Source of the DNA: Chloroflexi bacterium HGW-Chloroflexi-6
GTDB taxonomy: Bacteria; Chloroflexota; Anaerolineae; Anaerolineales; Villigracilaceae
Length of the DNA: 64,000 bases
Assembly (NCBI GenBank): GCA_002840685.1
Contig: PHBU01000014.1
Span: 124,001 to 188,000, forward strand
Direction: 5' to 3'
Shown piece by piece: positions 7,338 to 17,338 of the stretch (its first letter is position 1; every line of letters starts with the position of its first letter). The notes under the pieces are model-generated. The model was not told the origin of the DNA. It did no database searches and was given only the letters and a program-made list of their open reading frames with translations. Position numbers and translations under genes: made by a program.

Positions 7338-9818
7338 CTACCTCCCCAGGAAGCGCGGGAACCAATACCACAAGAAATCTGCAGTGGGTTTGCCGCGCAC
7401 GGAACTGGATTTGTCCATAAGCGATACCGGCGGATAGTAGCCGCGAGAAACAAAACCGCTGACCCAGTCGCGTTGCTCAATGCTTAACAACATGGCCTGG
7501 TATACGTCTGCCTGGCCCAGCAAATCGATCGGCACCGAGGCGATATCTGGATAGGTTGGGTTAAGCGCTGTCCAATCGAGGCAGCCCCCGCCAACCGGCA
7601 CGCATCCAAGCGCAGCCCCGCGCGCCGAGGGATAATCGAGCGCGATGACCACGGGCTTCCTGGCCGAGGTCAGGAAGGGATAGAGCTCTTCGTCCATGCG
7701 CCGGCCGGCTTCATCTTTCATTGCATCCAGAGTCTGACCGTTACCCGCCAGGGGAGCCGACCAAAGCAGGTAGAAAGCATCGAACTGGTCGATGAAAGCC
7801 GGAGCTGGAGCCAATGTGCCGCGATAGGCGTGCGCCCACAGAACCTGGCCCTTGAAACGGGAGCGAACTTCGGAAATCAGGCTGCGCCAGCGCGATTCGG
7901 CATCTGCCGGAACCCCGGAAGATTCACCGTTGATCAGCTTGCCGCCTGGCAGGGCCGGGCCGATCGCTTCGCCCCCCAAAATCAGGGCCTGGGCCCCGCC
8001 CTGGGAGGCCAGGTCGGCATGGTAGAGCGCAAAAGCGCGATAGCGGGCGAACCATTCGTCCCACCAGCCGGGGGTGCGCGGCGCTTTCAGCCAGAAATCA
8101 GGCCCATTGGGCAGCAAGACAGGCGTCGGGTAGAGCGCGACGTTCAAATTCGCGGCGCGGGCAAACTGGATCGCCTGCAAACCGTCATTCCAGAGCAGAT
8201 CCTGCCCGGCAGTCGGAGCAAAAACCAGGGGCTGGCTGTATTTAGCCGTCCAGGTGGGTGTCAGAACAACCACACCAGCGCCAAGCCCTTGAACATTATT
8301 GAACGCCCACGGGTAAAGCGTTTGCCAGGACGGGTGATAGTCAGGGATAAACTCGATCCCGGCCCAGAAACCGGCAGAACGCGCCTTGATCGGAACGGCA
8401 ACCACGGTCGCTGGGTCGCTTTCAGGCAGCCATTTCCAGGCGAGAACCGTGTCCTGGCGATTTTCGGAGGTCAGACTGGTCGAAACCCGGCGGCTCTGGT
8501 CACTTGCAGCAGTTGCGCTGTCATCTGCTGCGCCACACTGATCGTTGCGGCAATAGCGATAGCCAAAACTGCCGAGCATGTCAAGCGGGCTGTACAGCCG
8601 GTAGACCCAACGGTTGTTGCCCAGCGGCCACATCGGGATCGGTTCTGTCCAGCCGTAAGGGTTGAATTGAATGGAAATTGTGTCACCCACCGGCGTGTTG
8701 GCCGGAACGGTGACATTGAACAGGATCGGGGCAGAAGGCCCGGCCTGCCAGGTGCGGACCGTATCGTTGACAACGGTATCGGCTTCGGGCACGATGAACT
8801 GGCGCAAAACAAATTTTCCGTCAGCATCGTGTTCGGCGTTCCAAAAACCGTCGCCGAGGGTGTATTTATAGCGGATATCGGCCCCAGCCGGCAGGCGCAA
8901 GCTGACGGAATAACGCCCCGCCTGGCCGCCGGGAGCCAGGGTTGGCATGCGCGAAGCGACAACGCTGATGCCGCCGCTCAGATCTCCGAAAGTGTTGCCC
9001 AACTGGAAAAGGTTGCCTGCCAGCCGCACTGGCGCACCAACAACAGTGTCCGAGGGGGCAGACAGGTTGAACGTAACCTGGACCAGCTTTGCCGGTTGCA
9101 GGGAAAGGGGAGCCGGGGTCGAAGCGTCAGACAAAACCGCTGCGCCCTGCTGGAAGGAAACGTACATGCCATCCAGCGCATAGGCGCTTAGCAAATGGGT
9201 GCCCGGGATCAGCCCTTGCAAGGTGTATTGGCCGAGCGAGTCGGTCAGAGTCGAGACTCCCCCGGCGCTGACCAGAATATTCGAAAGAGGCTGTCCGGTG
9301 GCGGCATTGGTGACGTTGCCATTGATGCGGCCGCTCTGGCCATTGTAGGGCTGGTCGCTCCACGAAGCCAGCAAATCATTGGTTTCCCCCGGTCCACTGG
9401 CATGGTAGATGCGGTAACGCACCAACTCGCCAAAAGTGGTGTCTTCCTGGGCAGTGATGGCGCCTTTGCGCACATAACGATATTTGACAACCGACCCCAG
9501 GGTAAAAGGCATTTTAATGGTATAGGTCTGGGCATCAATTGGCTGCATGGTATACAGCATGGGGTTGAGCGACAGACCGGTCACTTCATCGAGCACGGCC
9601 AGGTAAATTGTCTCCCCGGGCGTGAGCGGGGCAGGCAAACTCAGCTTAAATGTGATCTCAACCAGGGGGGTTGGCGTGGCAGTTGGCCCTGAGCCCGGCG
9701 CGGGGGTTGACTGATCAAAAAGCGACCAATCGATCAGCGAAATTTGGCAAGCCAGACTGGGAAGCGCAAAAACCAGGACAAGTATCGCCAGCCAACGATG
9801 GACGGTTTGGCGTTTCAT
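7338..9818 (-). CDS. Large lipoprotein: starch-binding-like beta domains plus glycosidase-like TIM barrel
   Basis: An 826-residue exported lipoprotein. The signal peptide ends in the lipobox LPSLAC (Cys24), followed by a TP-rich spacer. Then come an immunoglobulin-like domain resembling CBM20 (EITFKLSLPAPLTPGE), a carboxypeptidase-regulatory-like domain (RINGNVTNAATGQPL), and two further CBM20-like domains (VQVTFNLSAPSDTVVG; LFNVTVPANTPVGDTIS). The last ~330 residues form a GH113/GTA-type TIM barrel (GIEFIPDYHPSW, ALILGGEAIGPALPGG, IALDYPSARG, FLWYWFPRFLG). Start 9818 has GAGGAGAG upstream; the longer frame from 9935 lacks a signal. A cell-surface polysaccharide-binding or -cleaving role is inferred. 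Confidence 0.82.
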   Translation of the reverse strand: MKRQTVHRWLAILVLVFALPSLACQISLIDWSLFDQSTPAPGSGPTATPTPLVEITFKLSLPAPLTPGETIYLAVLDEVTGLSLNPMLYTMQPIDAQTYTIKMPFTLGSVVKYRYVRKGAITAQEDTTFGELVRYRIYHASGPGETNDLLASWSDQPYNGQSGRINGNVTNAATGQPLSNILVSAGGVSTLTDSLGQYTLQGLIPGTHLLSAYALDGMYVSFQQGAAVLSDASTPAPLSLQPAKLVQVTFNLSAPSDTVVGAPVRLAGNLFQLGNTFGDLSGGISVVASRMPTLAPGGQAGRYSVSLRLPAGADIRYKYTLGDGFWNAEHDADGKFVLRQFIVPEADTVVNDTVRTWQAGPSAPILFNVTVPANTPVGDTISIQFNPYGWTEPIPMWPLGNNRWVYRLYSPLDMLGSFGYRYCRNDQCGAADDSATAASDQSRRVSTSLTSENRQDTVLAWKWLPESDPATVVAVPIKARSAGFWAGIEFIPDYHPSWQTLYPWAFNNVQGLGAGVVVLTPTWTAKYSQPLVFAPTAGQDLLWNDGLQAIQFARAANLNVALYPTPVLLPNGPDFWLKAPRTPGWWDEWFARYRAFALYHADLASQGGAQALILGGEAIGPALPGGKLINGESSGVPADAESRWRSLISEVRSRFKGQVLWAHAYRGTLAPAPAFIDQFDAFYLLWSAPLAGNGQTLDAMKDEAGRRMDEELYPFLTSARKPVVIALDYPSARGAALGCVPVGGGCLDWTALNPTYPDIASVPIDLLGQADVYQAMLLSIEQRDWVSGFVSRGYYPPVSLMDKSSSVRGKPTADFLWYWFPRFLGR

Positions 9819-9945
9819 GGATGTTCTCTCCTCAACCCTGTTTTTCGGCGTTGTGTGCAGGGCTTTCTCTATGTTATCGCAGTTTTTGGCGAGATGGAAT
9901 GTCAATTTGATAGCGATGCTCTGTCTGATCGTCAAGAGACCAGGT

Positions 9946-9999
9946 TAAAAAAAGACAAGACGCCCAAAAACCAAAATTTCTGGTTCTCCTGGCGTCTTG
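9946..9999 (-). terminator. Terminator of the formate-tetrahydrofolate ligase gene
   Basis: On the minus strand, stem CAAGACGCC pairs with GGCGTCTTG, with an inner AACCA/TTGGTT helix, and is followed by TCTTTTTTT. It lies 43 nt past the fhs stop codon. Confidence 0.85.
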
Positions 10000-10041
10000 A
10001 TAAATTCTTGAGGCGCTTGGCGGTCAAGAATCAGTGATGCT

Positions 10042-11943
<1,902 letters not shown>

Positions 11944-12079
11944 GCGTACTCCTTTTGTGTGGATGAACAAGTCATACTCATTATGAAAAAGATTACGTAA
12001 TTGCACAATTGCCTTACGTCATGAATTTGTCAGACAAGTTTCCTCATCGCGGCCATTTCATGTTGCTTTCGCAAGCAGA

Positions 12080-12106
12080 CAAAAAAATACCCCGAATATC
12101 GGGGCA
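12080..12106 (-). terminator. Terminator of the isopentenyl phosphate kinase gene
   Basis: Minus-strand stem CCCCGA/TCGGGG with a three-base loop, followed by seven T residues, directly after the IPK stop. The 100-base gap also carries the fhs leader. Confidence 0.85.
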
Positions 12107-12114
12107 TTTTGCAC

Positions 12115-12915
12115 TTAATCTGCCGTGATCGTGGTCCCCAAGGGTTCCCCTAACAGCGCGCGCTGCAAATTACCGGGAATTTCGCCTGAAAAGATTTGGG
12201 CTTGCAAGCCAGGGATTTTTCCGGCCAGATCAAGCATCTGGCGGACTTTGGATTCCATCCCGCCGGTCACATCCGCGCCATGCGAACCGCCAACACTGGA
12301 GCGCAGCGCTTCGAACGAGTGCGGGGTGATACACTCCACCCGGCGGGTTTTGGCCGGGAAATCTGCCCAGACAGCTTCTTCCAGGCCAGCCAGCAGGATG
12401 CGCCCAGGCTGAAGCTGCAAGGCCAGGTGTTCAAACAGATCTTCGGTCGAGAGGATCGTTCCGCCGCGCAGTTCATCGAAAATGACATCGCCGTAAACAA
12501 CCGGAACCAGCCCGGCAGCCAGCGCCGCCCTAAGCGGGGAAAGATCCCAGCGTGCCACGCGGCCATCCCTGGCGGTCACTGCCGAAACGGGAGCCAGCGC
12601 CAGCGCATCGACCCCGGCCTCCCGCAGAGACTGCATGACATAACGGTTCAGCTGCGAGGCCTGCCACCAGACTTCGTTGAAGCCCTGCCACCCCTGCGGG
12701 CTGGCAACACCCTGACGCGTGCCGTGCTTTTTCGCAGCGGTGTGACCAAAAGAACCCGATCCATGCCCCAAAACGATGGGCAGACCAGGGGTCGCCCGCC
12801 TGGCATCCAGAATCTCAGAAGCCAACCGCTGGAGTACATCCAGCCTCGCGGTATAAGGGCGGGTCTTGTCCGTGATCAGGGAGCCGCCAAGTTTGATGAA
12901 GGTTAGTTCGCGCAT
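12115..12915 (-). CDS. ipk: Isopentenyl phosphate kinase
   Basis: An amino-acid-kinase-fold enzyme converting isopentenyl phosphate to isopentenyl diphosphate with ATP. The 266-residue protein has KLGGSLITDK (ATP lysine), GHGSGSFGH with the catalytic His expected at its end, WDLSPLRAALAAGLVPV, STEDLFEHLA and DVTGGMESKV. This length and motif order fit IPK rather than glutamate-5-kinase or UMP kinase. IPK is characteristic of archaea, plants and Chloroflexi, where it completes an alternative mevalonate route. Start 12915 is chosen because a perfect -10 box lies only six bases upstream, leaving no room for a longer N-terminus; see promoter entry. Confidence 0.9.
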   Translation of the reverse strand: MRELTFIKLGGSLITDKTRPYTARLDVLQRLASEILDARRATPGLPIVLGHGSGSFGHTAAKKHGTRQGVASPQGWQGFNEVWWQASQLNRYVMQSLREAGVDALALAPVSAVTARDGRVARWDLSPLRAALAAGLVPVVYGDVIFDELRGGTILSTEDLFEHLALQLQPGRILLAGLEEAVWADFPAKTRRVECITPHSFEALRSSVGGSHGADVTGGMESKVRQMLDLAGKIPGLQAQIFSGEIPGNLQRALLGEPLGTTITAD

Positions 12916-12921
12916 AGCTCG

Positions 12922-12927
12922 ATTATA
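12922..12927 (-). promoter_or_regulatory. -10 box of a predicted leaderless IPK transcript
   Basis: On the minus strand TATAAT is followed by CGAGCT and then the ATG at 12915, so initiation 6-8 nt past the box would begin at or within two bases of the start codon. No ribosome site is present. Confidence 0.6.
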
Positions 12928-13003
12928 AAGGGTTATATCCGTCCCGGTCGCAAGGCTTATATAAAAGCGCAACATTGCGCTGCTGATTTGCGAGCGTGGC
13001 GGG

Positions 13004-13009
13004 TATAAT
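13004..13009 (+). promoter_or_regulatory. -10 box of a predicted leaderless transcript
   Basis: GGGTATAAT precedes the ATG at 13017 by seven bases with no ribosome site. It is divergent from, and 76 bp away from, the leaderless IPK box. Confidence 0.6.
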
Positions 13010-13016
13010 TTTAACG

Positions 13017-13994
13017 ATGAACATTGATATTCGCTCCGGGTTACAAGTTGCTATTTTGATTGCGGGATTGGGAGCGCTAATCCTGCTGGTAAGCGGTATC
13101 CGTTCCATTCAACAGGGATACAAGGTATTGTATTTTCGCCTGCGCCAGGAGCGGGTCGCCAGCGGCTGGCGCAACATCGGTCTGTCAATCGCGCTGGGCG
13201 GACTGGTTTTCGTGCTCGCCACCTGGGCGGAACCGGTGGCCTATACCTACTTTCCGCCATCGCCAACCACCACCCTTTCGCCAACGCCCAGCCTCAGCCC
13301 AACCATCACGCTCAGCCCAACCATCACCCTGACCCCGACCATTACCTACACCCCGGCGGTCACAGATACGCCAACCATCACCCCGACGCCTTTCATTCCA
13401 GCGGCCATCCAGGCCAGCTTCATCGCACAGGTCACGCCCAACCCGGATGCGATCTTCAGCCAATTAACCTTCGGGCGCGGCGTCGATAACGACTACCAAC
13501 CTGTCAACCCGGGGACTGTCTTTGCAAACCCGATCCGTCGGATCATTGCAGTCTACAGCTTCGACAAAATGCAACCTGGGGTGCAGTGGAGCGTGCTCTG
13601 GTATCGGGATGGGGAATTGCTGTATTACGAAACTACCCCGTGGGAAGGCAGCACCGGCGGCTATGCTGTCATCGAATGGAACCCGGGCGAGGCGGCCTGG
13701 CTGCCGGGCGAATATGAAGTGCAGATTTTTGTGGGGATGGAATGGAAGGTTGTGGGCCGTTTTGTGGTGGAGGGGAAACCGAACACAGCCACCCCGACCC
13801 AGGCGCCAACCGGGACGACCCCGCCGACTGCCACCTTGATCCCGTCCGCGACGCCTTTGCCGACCGCGACGCTCCAGCCGACCCCAACGCGAGCTCCATC
13901 ACGGACGCCAGCGCCAACCACGACACGCATTCCAACCCGCACGCCGCTGCCAAGCGATACGCAGTGGCCGACGACCACGCCGGTTTCACCATAA
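13017..13994 (+). CDS. Two-TM membrane protein with Thr-Pro-rich spacers around a beta domain
   Basis: The 325-residue protein begins with two membrane helices (LQVAILIAGLGALILLVSG and IGLSIALGGLVFVLATW) joined by a basic loop, then a Thr/Pro/Ser-rich stretch (residues about 80-130) whose repeated TITLTP-type units suggest an extended spacer. Residues about 140-255 form a compact beta-rich domain (PIRRIIAVYSFDKMQPGVQW), followed by a second Thr-Pro tail. Its topology matches the protein at 21984. Ligand and function are unknown; export of the beta domain to the cell exterior is inferred from the spacer. A GTG at 12996 overlaps the -10 box and is rejected. Confidence 0.75.
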   Translation: MNIDIRSGLQVAILIAGLGALILLVSGIRSIQQGYKVLYFRLRQERVASGWRNIGLSIALGGLVFVLATWAEPVAYTYFPPSPTTTLSPTPSLSPTITLSPTITLTPTITYTPAVTDTPTITPTPFIPAAIQASFIAQVTPNPDAIFSQLTFGRGVDNDYQPVNPGTVFANPIRRIIAVYSFDKMQPGVQWSVLWYRDGELLYYETTPWEGSTGGYAVIEWNPGEAAWLPGEYEVQIFVGMEWKVVGRFVVEGKPNTATPTQAPTGTTPPTATLIPSATPLPTATLQPTPTRAPSRTPAPTTTRIPTRTPLPSDTQWPTTTPVSP

Positions 13995-13995
13995 A

Positions 13996-14033
13996 TTTAG
14001 CCCTGCCGCAGGTTTTCATCCGGCAGGGCTAAA
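13996..14033. terminator. Strong stem-loop between convergent genes
   Basis: Thirteen-base-pair perfect stem TTTAGCCCTGCCG / CGGCAGGGCTAAA with a 12-base loop. It sits between convergent ends, but the U-run is short in both directions, so it may end or protect transcripts. Confidence 0.65.
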
Positions 14034-14039
14034 AAATAG

Positions 14040-14789
14040 CTACATTTCTTCTCGTAATTTTTTACACAGGCTTACATATTCGGTACTGTTGCGATGACCG
14101 GGCTGGCCAGCGCCGGGATTTTCGAACACCAACGGTTCACGGTTGGGCGGGTGGCGCAGGAGCAGGATCTTGCGCCCGAGGGTGGCAGCTTCTTCGATGG
14201 CATGGGTAATGGTGACCAGCGTCAGGTTTTGTTCGGAGCACAGTTCGAGGGTCAGGTTTTGCAGGTCTTCGCGGGTGGGGGCATCCAGTGCGGAAAAGGG
14301 TTCATCCATCAGCAGCAGATCAGGTTGCAGGGCCAGGGTGCGGGCAATCGCCGTCCGCTGGCGCTGACCGCCGGAGAGTTGCGCCGGATATTTGTCGGCA
14401 ACCGCACCCAGGCCGAGGCGTTCCAGCCAGAATTCGACCGATTTGGCGGCGGGCAGGTTGCGCGGAGCGTGGATGCCATCCGCCCCGTAAAAGGCGCGAA
14501 TCTCCAGCCCAAGCTCGGCATTTTGGCGGACGGTGGCCCAGGGCAACAGTCCAAAATCCTGCAAGATCAGGCCAGTTTGCGGACGCGGACGGGTTTGAAC
14601 CTCACCATTAATCTGAACCTGTCCCTGCCTTGGCTGGCGAAGCCCGGCCAGCAGGTAGAGCAGGGTGGTTTTGCCGCAACCCGAGGGGCCCAGCACAGCC
14701 CAGGTTTCTGCACGCTGGACCTGCCAACTGAAATCATCAAAGATGGTTGCACTGCCGTAGGTAAAACAAAGGTTTTGAATGGAGATCAT
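14040..14789 (-). CDS. ABC transporter ATPase, NitT/TauT (SsuB/TauB) type
   Basis: The 249-residue ATPase shows Walker A GPSGCGKTTLLYLLAG, the Q-loop LILQDFGLLPW, the signature LSGGQRQRTAIARTLA and Walker B LLLMDEPFSALD, followed by the H-switch TITHAIEEA. It is the nucleotide-binding subunit expected to pair with the NMT1-type binding protein upstream for uptake of nitrate, sulfonate, taurine or a thiamine/riboflavin precursor. No permease gene is present between them or nearby. Start 14789 has no clear ribosome site; a TATAAT 22 bases upstream suggests its own promoter. An ATG at 14831 is possible but overlaps that box. Confidence 0.85.
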   Translation of the reverse strand: MISIQNLCFTYGSATIFDDFSWQVQRAETWAVLGPSGCGKTTLLYLLAGLRQPRQGQVQINGEVQTRPRPQTGLILQDFGLLPWATVRQNAELGLEIRAFYGADGIHAPRNLPAAKSVEFWLERLGLGAVADKYPAQLSGGQRQRTAIARTLALQPDLLLMDEPFSALDAPTREDLQNLTLELCSEQNLTLVTITHAIEEAATLGRKILLLRHPPNREPLVFENPGAGQPGHRNSTEYVSLCKKLREEM

Positions 14790-14811
14790 AAGAAAAGGGT
14801 TGAAGGCGATT

Positions 14812-14817
14812 ATTATA
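14812..14817 (-). promoter_or_regulatory. -10 box of the ABC ATPase gene
   Basis: Minus-strand GGGTATAAT lies 22 nt upstream of ATG 14789, in the 80-bp gap after the binding-protein stop. This would give the ATPase expression independent of the upstream gene. Confidence 0.45.
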
Positions 14818-14869
14818 CCCAGCGCGGCCACTCATGACCATGGGCATATCTGCCTTCAACCCCTTGGGT

Positions 14870-15859
14870 TTACTGGATGATGACGCTGGGCAAAAATTGG
14901 TCAGTAACCGATTCTGCGTAGGGCAGGCTTTTCTCGAGCAAACCCTTGGATTTGGCCCAGCTCAGGATGTCGGCCCACTCCGCCTCGGAGGGTACGCCCA
15001 CCAATGGAAAGGGCGGGATGACATAGCTCTCAAGCAAAGGCGGCGGGACGAGCTGCTTTTCGGCCAGCAAGCTGCTATATTTTTCAGGCTGGCTGTTGAT
15101 CATATAGACGGCTTGTTCGATGGCTGTCAAAAAACCTCTGACAGCCTCGGGGTTGGTATCGATGAATTCCTTGCGAAATGAGATGGTTGAAGCACCATAA
15201 AGCGGATATTCGGTATCGTCAAGCACGATGACAGCGCCCTGCTGAACAGCCAGAGCGGCTAGGGGATCGGGCATGACGGCGGCCTTCAGTTCACCGGAAC
15301 CCAGCAAGGCCATGCGATCAGGGATTTTCGGAACGGAGACGGTTTTAAGCTGGCCAGCCTCGAAACCATTTTTTTCAAGCAAACGGTCGGTAACGTATTC
15401 AATGATCGTACCCTGTGAAATGCCGATCTCGACGCCTTGCAGGCCGGCTACATCGCTGATCCCGCTTTGGCCTGAAGCCAGGATGAAAAAATGCCCGGCA
15501 TTTGGGGACGCCATGTGCCCATAACGCACAACTTGCATTTGAACCTGATCTTTATTGAAAAACATGACCGAGAGGGCTTCGTTAAGGGTTCCATCGGCTT
15601 GCCCGGCAGCCAGAACTTGGTCACGCTCGGGGGCCGAGGCAACCTGGATAAATTCAACCTTGAGGCCGTGGTTGGCATAAAGCCCTTCAGCCTCGGCAAC
15701 AAACATCGGCAGCGTATCGATGACCGGGATCACTGCCAGTCGAATGGTGACAGGCTCTGCCTCCGCAGCTACCGGCTGGGTTGGATGGGCGGTGACTGGC
15801 GCGCCACAGGCTGCAAGCAACAGGCCTAAAACAAAGGTCAGAACAAATAATTTACGCAT
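14870..15859 (-). CDS. NMT1/THI5-like ABC substrate-binding lipoprotein
   Basis: A 329-residue lipoprotein with the lipobox LLAAC (Cys18), a short spacer, and a type II periplasmic-binding fold of the NMT1/THI5/SsuA family: IRLAVIPVIDTLPMFVAEAEGLY, then QADGTLNEALS, LQGVEIGISQGTIIEYV and PDRMALLGSGELKAAVMPDP (each quoted in pieces). The family binds alkylsulfonates, taurine, nitrate or pyrimidine/riboflavin precursors; I cannot choose between these. AAGGAG overlaps the preceding TetR stop codon, so it is coupled to the regulator. Confidence 0.88.
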   Translation of the reverse strand: MRKLFVLTFVLGLLLAACGAPVTAHPTQPVAAEAEPVTIRLAVIPVIDTLPMFVAEAEGLYANHGLKVEFIQVASAPERDQVLAAGQADGTLNEALSVMFFNKDQVQMQVVRYGHMASPNAGHFFILASGQSGISDVAGLQGVEIGISQGTIIEYVTDRLLEKNGFEAGQLKTVSVPKIPDRMALLGSGELKAAVMPDPLAALAVQQGAVIVLDDTEYPLYGASTISFRKEFIDTNPEAVRGFLTAIEQAVYMINSQPEKYSSLLAEKQLVPPPLLESYVIPPFPLVGVPSEAEWADILSWAKSKGLLEKSLPYAESVTDQFLPSVIIQ

Positions 15860-15865
15860 AGGTTT

Positions 15866-16477
15866 TCATTTACTCCTTGGGGTTTTGGGGATTTTTTCTT
15901 CACTGACGCCAATCGAGCGCAGCAGAAAAGTGCGCAAAGCGGGCAAGGTTTCTTGTAGATCTGTTTCGCCGCTATAGATCCAATCTATGACAATCTCATT
16001 GAGCGCTCCAACCCAGGCGCGGGCGGCGATTTCAGTTTGAAGAGGCGGAATGGAGCCATCACTAACGCCGCGTTCGAGCCGGGCCTGGATGATCGCGGTA
16101 AAACGATTGTTAATGGCGCGGCGGCGTTCTTCAAAAACCGTCCCCAGCCCGACGGCCTGAACCAGGACAATTTTTGCCATGCCGCGGTATTGTTGAAAAA
16201 GTTTAAGGCTGGATTGCAAAGAAGAATCGAGCTGGCCTAAGCCATGTTCTTCTTTTTCGATGCTTTCAAGCAAGCGCATTTCAAGCAGATCGGTGAACGT
16301 TTCAATCAGTGCCAGAAAGATCTTCTCTTTACTCGGAAAATGAAAGTACACCGAACCCTTGGATGAACCGGATTGAGTGACAATATCATCGACGCGCGTC
16401 TCGTGATAGCCTTTTTGGGCAAATACGAGAGCGGCAGCTTCAAGAATACGGGTGCGGGTTTCGTTGGAATCTGTCAT
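15866..16477 (-). CDS. TetR-family transcriptional regulator
   Basis: A 203-residue TetR repressor. The N-terminal helix-turn-helix is clear: ILEAAALVFAQKGYHETRV then DIVTQSGSSKGSVYFHFPSK. The C-terminal half is a helical ligand-binding domain with no family-specific motif. It heads the binding-protein transcript and a palindromic operator lies seven bases before its ATG, so autoregulation and control of the transport gene are likely. The effector is unknown, plausibly the transported compound. Confidence 0.9.
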   Translation of the reverse strand: MTDSNETRTRILEAAALVFAQKGYHETRVDDIVTQSGSSKGSVYFHFPSKEKIFLALIETFTDLLEMRLLESIEKEEHGLGQLDSSLQSSLKLFQQYRGMAKIVLVQAVGLGTVFEERRRAINNRFTAIIQARLERGVSDGSIPPLQTEIAARAWVGALNEIVIDWIYSGETDLQETLPALRTFLLRSIGVSEEKIPKTPRSK

Positions 16478-16484
16478 GGATTAA

Positions 16485-16498
16485 ACCGACTGGTCAGT
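16485..16498. promoter_or_regulatory. Candidate TetR operator
   Basis: ACCGACTGGTCAGT is an imperfect palindrome (10 of 14 positions) of the form ACYGAC-N2-GTCRGT used by many TetR regulators. It lies seven bases upstream of the regulator ATG. Confidence 0.6.
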
Positions 16499-16524
16499 CT
16501 AGTAAAACGGGCGAATAATACCAC

Positions 16525-16566
16525 AAAAAGAAAGAGGAAAGAAACCGAAGCTTCTCTCCTCTTTTG
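16525..16566 (-). terminator. Terminator of the dedA gene with UUCG loop
   Basis: Minus-strand stem AAAGAGGA pairs with TCCTCTTT through an inner GAAGC-UUCG-GUUUC hairpin, followed by CTTTTTG. Good rho-independent form. Confidence 0.8.
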
Positions 16567-16589
16567 CTCTCATGGCAGGCAAGAAATTG

Positions 16590-17243
16590 CTAGGCAGGCG
16601 TGGCTGTCTTGGCTTCCTGGCGCGCTTTCCACCATTCAAAAACGCCAGGCAGAACAGAAACCAAAATGATGCCGATCACAACAAACTCAAAATTTTCCTT
16701 AACAAAGGGGATTTCGCCAAAGAAATATCCTGCGGCGATAAAGAGCGCCACCCAGACAACGCCGCCAATCACGTTGTACGTGGCAAAATGCAAATAGGTC
16801 ATTTTGCCAACCCCGGCTACAAAAGGCGCAAAGGTGCGCACAATTGGCACAAACCGCGCCAAAACGATGGTTTTATTGCCATGCTTTTCGTAAAAAGCAT
16901 GAGTTTTATCAAGATATTCTTTTTTTAAGAACTTGATGCTGCCATCAAAAGCGCGCTCCCCGATCTTATGGCCGATCGTATAGTTGGCCGCATCACCCAG
17001 AATGGCCGCAGGAGCCAGCAAGGCAAACAAAACCAGGGGGTCCAGGTCGGTCGTTGCAGAAAGCGCTCCGGCCGCAAACAGAAGCGAATCGCCCGGCAAA
17101 AATGGAGTCACCACCAGTCCGGTCTCCAAAAAAATCACCAGGAAAAGAAAAGCATAGGTCAATGTGCCATATTGGCGAATCACATCGGCCAGCACCTCAT
17201 CAAGGTGCAAAAACATTGCAATCAGGTCAGACAAAATTTCCAT
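16590..17243 (-). CDS. DedA family membrane protein
   Basis: The 217-residue protein has the DedA/SNARE-associated signature: the re-entrant-loop glycine/acid run ETGLVVTPFLPGDSLLFAAG, the motif LGDAANYTIGHKIG, and ARFVPIVRTFAPFVAGVGKM with the conserved arginines. About five hydrophobic stretches. Some family members flip undecaprenyl phosphate or other lipids across the membrane; which lipid this one handles cannot be told. ATG follows a short purine-rich leader; a TATAAT box at 17331-17336 gives a leader of about 80 nt. Confidence 0.92.
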   Translation of the reverse strand: MEILSDLIAMFLHLDEVLADVIRQYGTLTYAFLFLVIFLETGLVVTPFLPGDSLLFAAGALSATTDLDPLVLFALLAPAAILGDAANYTIGHKIGERAFDGSIKFLKKEYLDKTHAFYEKHGNKTIVLARFVPIVRTFAPFVAGVGKMTYLHFATYNVIGGVVWVALFIAAGYFFGEIPFVKENFEFVVIGIILVSVLPGVFEWWKARQEAKTATPA

Positions 17244-17330
17244 TTTTTACTCGCTAACGAAAAGGATTGCGCTCAGCGCGCTTTTGAAATGTGCCAGGCA
17301 GAAAATAAAGGGTTCAAAAATCAGCTTGCC

Positions 17331-17336
17331 ATTATA
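17331..17336 (-). promoter_or_regulatory. -10 box of dedA
   Basis: Minus-strand GGTATAAT sits three bases past the stop codon of the DsbA-cyclophilin gene, about 87 bp upstream of the dedA ATG. Confidence 0.5.
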
Positions 17337-17338
17337 CC

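Noticed and set aside
7830..9191. A 453-residue plus-strand frame across the large lipoprotein
   Set aside because: No motifs; the minus-strand reading has a signal peptide and recognisable domains.
12996..13016. GTG start for the 13017 gene
   Set aside because: The GTG lies inside the -10 promoter region and adds residues ahead of a clear N-terminal helix.
13270..13410. Direct repeats in the Thr-Pro region
   Set aside because: They follow codon periodicity for a Thr-Pro-rich protein spacer, not a DNA-level array.
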